DNA of 10,365 nt from Planctomycetaceae bacterium. Lineage in GTDB: Bacteria; Planctomycetota; Planctomycetia; Pirellulales; UBA1268. Of the stretch, positions 1 through 6,500 are shown one piece after another. A program made the position numbers and the translations under genes. The DNA is taken from positions 1-10,365 of the forward strand of contig JABHNP010000337.1 of assembly GCA_018694455.1 (NCBI GenBank), in the 5' to 3' direction. The notes below the pieces were generated by a model that was not told the DNA's origin, made no database searches, and saw only the letters and a list, made by a program, of their open reading frames with translations. The first letter of the stretch is position 1, and each line of letters starts with the position of its first letter.

Positions 1-359
1 CTACACATTTTGAGGTCATGGAACATCCAGATACTATTTCGAGAGCAGTGCTCGAACGAGGACTAGATGCACAAACAGCGTTTCAAATTGTTTCTATTGA
101 TATCGCCGACATTGAGGTCGGTGAAAATATCGGGGCGAGACTTCAGGCTGACCAAGCAGAGGCTGATACACGCGTCGCACGAGCCAAGGCAGAGGAAAGA
201 AGAGCTGTTGCAATCGCACATGAACAAGAAATGAAAGCTGAGACTGCCGAAAACCGTGCAGGATTCTTAGAAGCTGAGGCACTTGTTCCAAAGAGCATCG
301 GTGAGGCGTTGCGTGCAGGGCGTATGCAAAGTCAATCCGGTAATGGGCGGGTCATCTAA
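1..359 (+). CDS. floA: Flotillin-like protein FloA, C-terminal part (5' end outside window)
   Basis: The reading frame is already open at base 3 and ends at TAA 357-359, so the start lies to the left of the window. The internal ATG at 18 is not taken as the start, because the family sequence continues upstream of it. Recognisable FloA (UPF0365) features are the stretch IVSIDIADIEVGENIGARLQ followed by an Ala/Glu-rich coiled coil (QAEADTRVARAKAEERRA and on), then EALVPKSIGEALRAGRM near the end. FloA proteins are about 330 residues long, so roughly the last third is present here. Family knowledge: FloA is a membrane-anchored scaffold of bacterial lipid-raft-like microdomains, with an N-terminal membrane hairpin, a SPFH/PHB domain and this C-terminal coiled coil for oligomerisation. 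The C-terminal tail is short. The gene runs opposite to the sulfatase/transport genes and is probably unrelated to them. Confidence 0.88.
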   Translation, partial: THFEVMEHPDTISRAVLERGLDAQTAFQIVSIDIADIEVGENIGARLQADQAEADTRVARAKAEERRAVAIAHEQEMKAETAENRAGFLEAEALVPKSIGEALRAGRMQSQSGNGRVI

Positions 360-366
360 ACCACCA

Positions 367-380
367 AAAACTTGAGTTTT
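367..380 (+). terminator. Weak AT-rich hairpin just after floA
   Basis: AAAAC (367-371), TTGA loop, GTTTT (376-380) forms a 5-bp hairpin 7 bases after the floA stop, with T residues in its 3' arm. It could be a weak terminator, but the stem is AT-rich and there is no further T-tract. Confidence 0.22.
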
Positions 381-398
381 CCGTCATAAACAACGAAA

Positions 399-448
399 AT
401 CGGCATAAATGGAGAATTCGGTCAAACTTTAAGGCCTCCACTGCCGAT
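399..448 (+). other. Two-part stem-loop in the floA/hypothetical intergenic gap
   Basis: ATCGGCA (399-405) is the exact reverse complement of TGCCGAT (442-448). Inside it TGGAG (410-414) is the exact reverse complement of CTCCA (436-440). The two helices are separated by 4 bases on the left and 1 base on the right, giving a 12-bp interrupted stem capped by a 21-base loop. No T-run follows, so an ordinary intrinsic terminator is unlikely. It may form one structured leader with the hairpins downstream; its function is unknown. Confidence 0.45.
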
Positions 449-465
449 ATTAAATTCTGTGGACA

Positions 466-539
466 GGATTCATGGGTTCCATGATCTGCCAACTGCATGA
501 TGCAGTTGGCAATACGCCCTGTCTAACAGGCAACAATCC
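466..539 (+). other. Candidate multibranched structured RNA upstream of the small gene
   Basis: GGATT (466-470) can pair with AATCC (535-539), enclosing three consecutive hairpins: CATGG/CCATG (471-475/479-483, loop GTT), the 11-bp perfect stem 487-511, and CCTGT/ACAGG (518-522/526-530, loop CTA). All three loops are 3 bases. The 74-base length and four-helix layout recall a tRNA cloverleaf. However, the 3-base loops and the 11-bp central stem leave no anticodon loop and no TTC arm, so it is not a tRNA. A further short palindrome CGGA-AA-TCCG (542-551) follows before the ribosome-binding site of the gene at 581. It could be a cis-acting 5' leader, a small RNA or a repeat-derived element. It matches no RNA family I recognise. 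Confidence 0.4.
487..511 (+). repeat. Perfect 11-bp inverted repeat with 3-base loop
   Basis: TGCCAACTGCA (487-497) and TGCAGTTGGCA (501-511) are exact reverse complements separated by TGA. There is no T-tract on either side (AATACG follows on +, GATCAT on -), so a rho-independent terminator is not supported. The perfect symmetry fits an RNA hairpin or a dimeric protein-binding operator. Confidence 0.6.
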
Positions 540-580
540 AACGGAAATCCGCTGGAGTACACGGCAAAAGGGAGTCTGCC

Positions 581-829
581 ATGGGTCTGCGAAAATTACG
601 TGTCTATAACGGACCAGAAAATGATACCGCCGGTGTAGCGTTACTCGATCAACCACTTGATCCACATAGCGTTAAAGTAACACTTGGTGAAATCCTGCCA
701 ATATTAGCTGATGCTGTCTCAAGTGACAGAACCTGGCTCAGTGATTTTGCTGAAGATGAAATTACAATTTCATCTGATCTTCATGATGTTCTTCAGGCCT
801 ATCGACATTTTCGTCGACCAGGTGCTTGA
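581..829 (+). CDS. Small hypothetical protein, 82 aa
   Basis: The ATG at 581 is preceded by a strong ribosome-binding site AAAGGGAG (567-574) at 6-base spacing, which supports a real gene and fixes the start. The protein is acidic to neutral, soluble, and lacks a signal peptide or membrane segment. Visible parts are a start MGLRKLRVYNGPEND, a central VKVTLGEILPILADAV, then RTWLSDFAEDEITISSDLHDV and an ending QAYRHFRRPGA. The alternating hydrophobic/acidic pattern suggests a compact alpha/beta fold. I recognise no domain or catalytic motif and assign no function. It lies downstream of floA in the same direction, but the structured 221-base gap argues that it has its own regulation. It faces the GNAT gene tail to tail, with 117 bases between them. 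Confidence 0.62.
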   Translation: MGLRKLRVYNGPENDTAGVALLDQPLDPHSVKVTLGEILPILADAVSSDRTWLSDFAEDEITISSDLHDVLQAYRHFRRPGA

Positions 830-893
830 ATCTATCTATCACGAGATCATCAGCTCAAGAGACCATCATCGGGAACAGGATAGTCATACCCAA

Positions 894-938
894 CCTTGCC
901 GAAGAAAAGATATTCAATCTGGCCTTCGATACGCAAGG
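894..938. other. Imperfect inverted repeat in the convergent gap 830-946
   Basis: CCTTGC (894-899) pairs with GCAAGG (933-938), and inside it GAAG (901-904) pairs with CTTC (924-927). The repeat sits between two genes that converge (small hypothetical on +, GNAT on -), where a two-way terminator would be expected. No T-run follows on either strand, so the call is weak. Nothing else clear lies in 830-946 except a short - strand open stretch described in the findings. Confidence 0.22.
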
Positions 939-946
939 GTGCCTAT

Positions 947-1456
947 TTATAAAACATGTTGCCAAAATTCAAGATCGAGCCATCTCTTGAATTTGTAGCC
1001 TGCTTCTCGGATGGTTCCGGCATGTACGAACCCGACGCGACGATGAAGAGCAATGCTTGATTCATTGGCTGAGTCAATACCCGCAACAAGAAGATGAAGT
1101 TGGTGTGCTGTTGCCTCACGAATAATTGTCTCGAGTAGAAGCCGACCAAAACCTCGACGTTGATACTCGCCAGCAATATACACAGAATGTTCTGCTGTCT
1201 TGGAATATGCAGGATATGGTCGAAACGGTCCCCATGTGGCAAAACCGACAAGCATCCCCTGCTGCTCAACTCCAAAAACAGGAATGGAAGCCTGTTTCTT
1301 ATCTGCAAACCATGAGGCAATCATTGCTTCAGAACGTGGGGATTCTTCATAAAGTGCCGTTGTATGAAGAATGGCCTCATTAAAAATATCTCGGATGGCA
1401 TTCAGGTGTGTTTCATCACAACACAATACACTCGTGCCAGATAGCGGGTCGCTCAT
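947..1456 (-). CDS. GNAT N-acetyltransferase, phosphinothricin acetyltransferase-like (Pat/MnaT group)
   Basis: A complete 169-residue GNAT-fold enzyme predicted to transfer acetyl from acetyl-CoA to an amino group. The acetyl-CoA pyrophosphate-binding loop is at residues 99-105 (QRRGFGR, the Q/R-x-x-G-x-G/A motif). The Pat/YncA group is indicated by ILHTTALYEESPRS (29-42), the AEHSVYI strand (88-94), the IDSANESSIALHRRVGF block (127-143) and the ending GYKFKRWLDLEFWQ (153-166). Members of that group acetylate phosphinothricin or methionine sulfoximine/sulfone-type amino acids, but the substrate cannot be read from sequence. It is cytoplasmic, with no signal peptide. Its ATG overlaps the stop of the symporter gene (ATGA), so translation is probably coupled. 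It is the last gene of the - strand run. Whether it works on something the symporter imports is open. Confidence 0.85.
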   Translation of the reverse strand: MSDPLSGTSVLCCDETHLNAIRDIFNEAILHTTALYEESPRSEAMIASWFADKKQASIPVFGVEQQGMLVGFATWGPFRPYPAYSKTAEHSVYIAGEYQRRGFGRLLLETIIREATAHQLHLLVAGIDSANESSIALHRRVGFVHAGTIREAGYKFKRWLDLEFWQHVL

Positions 1457-3204
1457 GCACGTACCTGATGCGGCTCCTGTCGCGGTGTAAGCAGTGAGAC
1501 AAGAACAAGAACAAGAAATCCGAGTGGTATGGTCACCAAACCTGGCTGACTAAATGGAATTGGTGAGTCGCCTCGGGGAAGACCATACACTTTTTCAAAG
1601 GTATCCGCTGAAAGAAGTATCCATCCCAATGACGACACCATACCTACAGTCACAGCTGCAATGATTCCATGTTTCGTTGTCCGTGGCCAAAAGAGCAACA
1701 TAACGAGCGCTGGAAGATTTGCTGATGCAGCTATGTGAAATGCCCATCCAACAAGAAAGCTCACATTAAAGTTTTTAAACAAAATCCCAAGCACCATTGC
1801 AGCAACTCCAAGAAAAACCGCGGCAACCTTACCCGCTCGGACTTTTTCATGATCATTCATTGTGACACCAAAACAATTTTCAATCAGATCATGGGCTACG
1901 GCTCCACTTCCTGCCATAATTAATCCACTCACAGTGCCCAGAACAGTAGTAAACGCAATTGCTGAGATAACTGCAAACAAGGTTTCGTTGAAAGACTTTG
2001 CGAGAAGCGGAGCTGCCATATTCGTACTTGTTGGGTCAAGATATCCACTCGTCATAGCTCCAAGTCCGAGATAGAGCGTCAGCACATAAAATCCCCCAAT
2101 GGCAGCGATTCCAACGACCGTACTTTTGCGAGCGGCAGCTGCATCCTTCACGGTGTAATACCGAATGAGAATGTGTGGCAATGATGCTGTACCACAAAAG
2201 AGTGCAAGCATGAGGCTGGCAAAGTTCAATCGATCTGTCAGGCTTCCTGAAGAGAGGCCTTTAAAATAACCACCGGGCTTCAGCAAGTCTTTACCCTCAC
2301 GAATTGTTGGCGTGTATGTCGTATGAACCCCCTTTTCATCAGTATCTTTTTTCGCCGACCACGTCACTATCTTTGATTCTTCTAGGGTCGACAGATATTC
2401 AAGGGGTCGTAAAGGACCAGTTTCACGAGCGTCACCGTATTTGGCAGGAAGTGCATGGAGTGTTCCGACTGGCCGTAGGTCATTCTCTTTTGTTTGGGGT
2501 CGACCATTTACAAGCACACGCCCTTCTGGGGTTCGTGTATGCACCTGTGGACGGAGATCTTCATCACCTTGCTGGCCAGCATTAACCATCAGTCCACGAT
2601 TCAGAATCATAATTGTCAGGACACCACAAAAGAATACGAGCAGAGAACCTTTAATGAACTGAACCCATGTCGTGGACACCATGCCTGCTGTTACGACAAT
2701 CAGTGTCACTGCAACACCTACCAGAATGACGCCAACAGCATGCGGGAGCCCAAGGAGTGGAACAATGAGATGTCCTGCACCAACCATCTGTGGAATCAGA
2801 TAGAAAATGCTGACAATTAACGTTGAGATGGCTACTGCAAACTTGATCCCTCGACTATTAAAACGGGCATCAAGTGCATCAGCAAACGTGAACTTCCCGA
2901 GTGCTTTGATCGGTTCAGCAATAACAAACAGTGCCACGATCCAACCAGCAAGAAAACCTATTGAGTAAAGAAAACCGTCATAGCCATAGAATGCAATCAT
3001 TCCACAGATACCGAGAAAGGAAGCTGCCGAAAGATAGTCGCCCGCAAATGCAATTCCATTCACAAACCAATGGATTTCGCCGTGTGCGGCATAATACCCC
3101 TTGGCTGACTGACCCTTGCGACCAAGCCAGAAGGAGAGGCCGATCACTCCAAGGACAAAGCTTGCAAAGATCGCAATTGCCATAGGCGATGAATCGTAGA
3201 GCAT
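1453..3204 (-). CDS. ActP-like sodium:solute symporter (SSS family), 583 aa
   Basis: A polytopic membrane protein with about 13 hydrophobic segments, as expected for SSS transporters: near residues 8-28, 47-68, 75-97, 121-140, 155-173, 182-203, 325-345, 362-382, 408-432, 458-476, 484-506, 512-532 and 556-573. ActP-like signatures are GDYLSAASFLGICGM (55-69), FCGTASLPHILIRYYTVKD (336-354) and TTVLGTVSGLIMAGSGAVAHDL (419-440). The E. coli relative ActP moves acetate/glycolate with a cation; the substrate here is inferred to be a small carboxylate. A hydrophilic insert of about 118 residues (205-322) lies between segments 6 and 7, predicted periplasmic by the family's N-out topology; I recall ActP as about 549 residues without such an insert. 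The start is supported by AAGGGA 7 bases upstream of ATG 3204. It follows the DUF485 gene by 25 bases, the classic yjcH-actP pairing, and overlaps the GNAT gene by 4 bases. Confidence 0.9.
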   Translation of the reverse strand: MLYDSSPMAIAIFASFVLGVIGLSFWLGRKGQSAKGYYAAHGEIHWFVNGIAFAGDYLSAASFLGICGMIAFYGYDGFLYSIGFLAGWIVALFVIAEPIKALGKFTFADALDARFNSRGIKFAVAISTLIVSIFYLIPQMVGAGHLIVPLLGLPHAVGVILVGVAVTLIVVTAGMVSTTWVQFIKGSLLVFFCGVLTIMILNRGLMVNAGQQGDEDLRPQVHTRTPEGRVLVNGRPQTKENDLRPVGTLHALPAKYGDARETGPLRPLEYLSTLEESKIVTWSAKKDTDEKGVHTTYTPTIREGKDLLKPGGYFKGLSSGSLTDRLNFASLMLALFCGTASLPHILIRYYTVKDAAAARKSTVVGIAAIGGFYVLTLYLGLGAMTSGYLDPTSTNMAAPLLAKSFNETLFAVISAIAFTTVLGTVSGLIMAGSGAVAHDLIENCFGVTMNDHEKVRAGKVAAVFLGVAAMVLGILFKNFNVSFLVGWAFHIAASANLPALVMLLFWPRTTKHGIIAAVTVGMVSSLGWILLSADTFEKVYGLPRGDSPIPFSQPGLVTIPLGFLVLVLVSLLTPRQEPHQVRA

Positions 3205-3229
3205 GGAGGAGTCCCTTCAAGCAAGAAAA

Positions 3230-3484
3230 TCAGGTGTCTTGAGATATGCCCCGGCAGGCAACCATGTAAATAAGGGACAGCACAAAAGCTGCAGCAATTA
3301 ATCCCATGCCATAGGCAATTGCGAGATTGACTCCTCCGAGTGGTCGCCATGAGAGTACATCTGGTCGAAACAAAACAATGCCCATGAAACCTAAATAAAG
3401 CAGGACATAAATTAAAAACAGTCGCATGCCGATTGTACGACTCGGGCTCGAGACGTGGTCCTTCGGATGATGGTCTTTGCCCAT
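3230..3484 (-). CDS. DUF485 (YjcH-like) small membrane protein, 84 aa
   Basis: A small inner-membrane protein with two transmembrane helices: roughly RLFLIYVLLYLGFMGIVLF, and the segment from VNLAIAYGMG through AAFVLSLIYMV, joined by the short loop RPDVLSWRPLGG. The LGGVNLAIAYGMGLI block and the His-rich start MGKDHHPKDH are typical of DUF485. In E. coli the homologue YjcH is encoded immediately before actP and is thought to assist or partner the symporter; its molecular job is not settled. I chose ATG 3484. A start at 3532 (100 aa) is also open, but its extra 16 residues are not family-like and it lacks a clear ribosome-binding site; 3484 has only a weak AGAAAG upstream. The gap to the large gene upstream is 87 bases, with no obvious terminator, so cotranscription is likely but an internal promoter cannot be excluded. 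Confidence 0.85.
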   Translation of the reverse strand: MGKDHHPKDHVSSPSRTIGMRLFLIYVLLYLGFMGIVLFRPDVLSWRPLGGVNLAIAYGMGLIAAAFVLSLIYMVACRGISQDT

Positions 3485-3571
3485 GATGTGCTTTCTATGA
3501 ATGCCCCGGAAAAGTAGTCCCTTACGTAGCACACAGAGTGTAACGAAGTTTTCATACGTCCGCAGCCATGA

Positions 3572-6500
3572 TCACTGTACTGAGGGTAATTCATGATGAC
3601 CGGAGAGCCCGGCTGGGAGATTGTCTCCTGCTTCAAGGAACGACACGAGATCAAGTATCTCTTGCTGTGTCAGTACATTGACAAGTCCTGCTGGCATCGG
3701 TGAAACCTGAGAAGGAAATCGTTCTTCAACGTCTGTTTTTTGAATCCGTTTGATTTTTTCTGGTGTCAGGAGATTTGGCCTGATGGTATATGTATCTGAC
3801 GTTTCACTTGCAACAACACCAGACATAACACGGCCATCAGAAAGTAGAAACTGTACCGTGCGATAGTCATCATCGATTTTCGAGGACGGATCAAGAATTT
3901 GTACAAGAAGGTCTTTTCCGCGAAGCTTCTTGACGCTGTTCACCAAATTTGGACCCAGGTTCACACCGTGGCCGGCCATGACATGGCACTGAGTACACTG
4001 CGCTTTTGCAAAGGCATGCATGCCCCGTGACAGTGTTTCTTCATCCCGACTGGTAACAACCGTAGGAAAATCTTCTACTTTCCATACTTTTACAAGCGTC
4101 GGCCGACACGCATCGAGTAAAAGCTCTGCTTCGGTCTGAGTACGAGCAACAACCATCTTGCCATTCATCACAATCCAATGACCAGGGAATGTACACACAT
4201 AAGGGTATACCCCTGGCTCTTGTGGTGCTTCGAAACGCAGAACGTGTACCAGCGACTGTCGTGTCGGACCAATCATGGGAGTCGCTTCAAGAATCAAATC
4301 CTGCTTGTCTTCTGGAATGAAATCACTCGTTGCGTTTTTAGGATCACGGGCCATCGCATTCGCTGCGACACCTACCTCCTCCATTGCACCAGGCTTTACA
4401 AGAACAAGATTATGGTCTGTTGCATCTGGATTGAGAAAAACAATTTTGACGGGCTGGCCCGGACGGACAGTGAATTGCTTGTTTGTAAAGAGCATTCGCT
4501 CCGGTTCACATGAAATTCGTACCTCAACAGTCTCTGGACGCCTGTCAAAAGTTTTATCTTTCCCCTTCGCCTTGGGCTCCTGAATTTCAAGTGACCGCCG
4601 AGCTCGATTAAGAAGAGCCGGAACAATACTATCTTGATCATTTTGCCAATATTGTTGGAGCGGTTGTGACTCAAGGGCACTGACTGCCGCATAGGCAAGA
4701 TGTCCGCCGATCGGCTGACGAAAAATACTCAGTACGGTCTCGAGTGCTTCTCGTGTACCGATCCAACTTGCTGCAATGGCCGCCTCCATCCGCACAAGAC
4801 CAGAGGAATCAGTAGCAGCCTTCAGAAGTATTTCATGGCGATCTGGCAATGCTTTATGCCAATATCGTAGTTGCCGAATAGCAGCAGCTCGTGCATGGTG
4901 ATCATCATCCGAAGCCAATTCAACGAGTATTTCTGGCCTGACCGTACCAAGTGTTGAAAGGCACGCCATACCCTCTGTGAGAGAGCGAGCTCTTCGAGGA
5001 TCTTCGTCTCCTAGGGTATCGATCCAGGTATTGACTGCTTGTATCGCCTGTGTGCGATCACGACTGGCAAGTTCCCGAGTAGCCAGGTACCGCACTCGAA
5101 ACTCTCTGTGACTCAGTAACTCTGCGAGTGTATCCACCGATGCTTCTGAAAGCCGTGGAAGCTCTGCCACCTTTCCATTTTTTGCTGTCACTCGCCAGAT
5201 ACGCCCTGACTCACGATCACGACGAGAATCTCTCAATGAATATTGAGCATGTCCCTTCACTGGATTGTACCAATCCACAATAAAAAGATCTCCTCGGGGA
5301 CCAAAATGGAGATCAACCGGAATGAAACTTAGATTTGTTGAAAAGATCAAGTCACTTACGTATTGCTCATTGAAGCCGAAGTCATTTTCAATCCAACGAT
5401 GAATTTCAATTCGGTTTGTCGGCTTATACCGTGCCTTGATATATCCACCTTGCAGTTCAGCCGGAAACCCGGGACTGTCAACAAAGGCCTGACCACACGT
5501 GCCAGAGTACGCCTGTAAACCCTGTGGTCGGGCATGTTGCTCTGGATACGGTGGATCTAATGAGTGAAATGCCTCAGCAAAAATTGGATGACTTGCAACA
5601 TGATTTCCCCATGGATCAAAAGTAACCCCCCAAGGATTTGTACTCGGGTAGGTACCCACTGCCGTGAGCCTGTGGATCTTTGGCTCATAGCGGAACCATC
5701 CACTGTTTTGCTGCCGTACAGGTCCGTGAGGGGTCTCTATCTGAGAATGATGAAATATTGATTCACGAAATAAAAGCGCACCATCCGGTGTCCAAATGAA
5801 GTCATGCAATGCATGATGTGAGTCTTCGGTACCAAATCCAGAAAGAACAACTTCGTGAACATCGGCACGGTCATCCCCATTCGTATCCTGAAGAAACGTC
5901 AAATTTGGTTGCTCTGAGACATACACCCCCCCATCACCAAACTCAAAAGACAATGGTACGTGAAGATCATCAGCAAATATTTTTGAAGTATCTGCTTTCC
6001 CATCACCGTCAGTATCTTCAAGAATCACAAGACGATCATGCGGCTCAAAACCTGGATAGATATGCGGATATGCCTGTGATGTGCAGACCCAAAGCCGACC
6101 TCGCGTATCCCAACGAACCTGAATAGGATTTGCTATCTCTGGAAATTTTTCCTCTCCAGCAAAAAGATTCACTTCAAATCTTGGATCGACTTTAAATGCC
6201 TTCTTCTCCTCAGATGCGGGGAGCCAATTATTTGCTCCGCGTGACTCATCTGCTGCAGGTAACGGAGGCACATTTGAATCGTCGACCTTGTTAGAAAATG
6301 GCCGACCATGCGATATGTCCCAGATTCGACGATCTCGATTGGCACACATAATCTCAAAATTCCGCATGGCGGGAAGAAAATCAAGATATCCATACCGTTC
6401 ATTACGACCACCAGTGTAATAAAATGTATTCAGGGGTCTGTATCGTCGAAAAAATTGCCGTTCCAAATCAACAACCGCGAGACGCAATGGCTCTGGTACG

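Noticed and set aside
487..511. Intrinsic terminator for floA
   Set aside because: The stem is perfect but no T-tract follows on either strand.
466..539. A possible tRNA, from the 74-base length and cloverleaf-like pairing
   Set aside because: All hairpin loops are 3 bases and the central stem is 11 bp, so there is no 7-base anticodon loop and no TTC arm.
943..1320. A 125-codon - strand frame overlapping the GNAT gene in another phase
   Set aside because: The GNAT frame carries the acetyl-CoA motif and family blocks along its whole length; the alternative frame has none.
3485..3571. A terminator or clear promoter between the fusion gene and DUF485
   Set aside because: No GC-rich hairpin with T-tract and no convincing -35/-10 pair was found, so neither is annotated.
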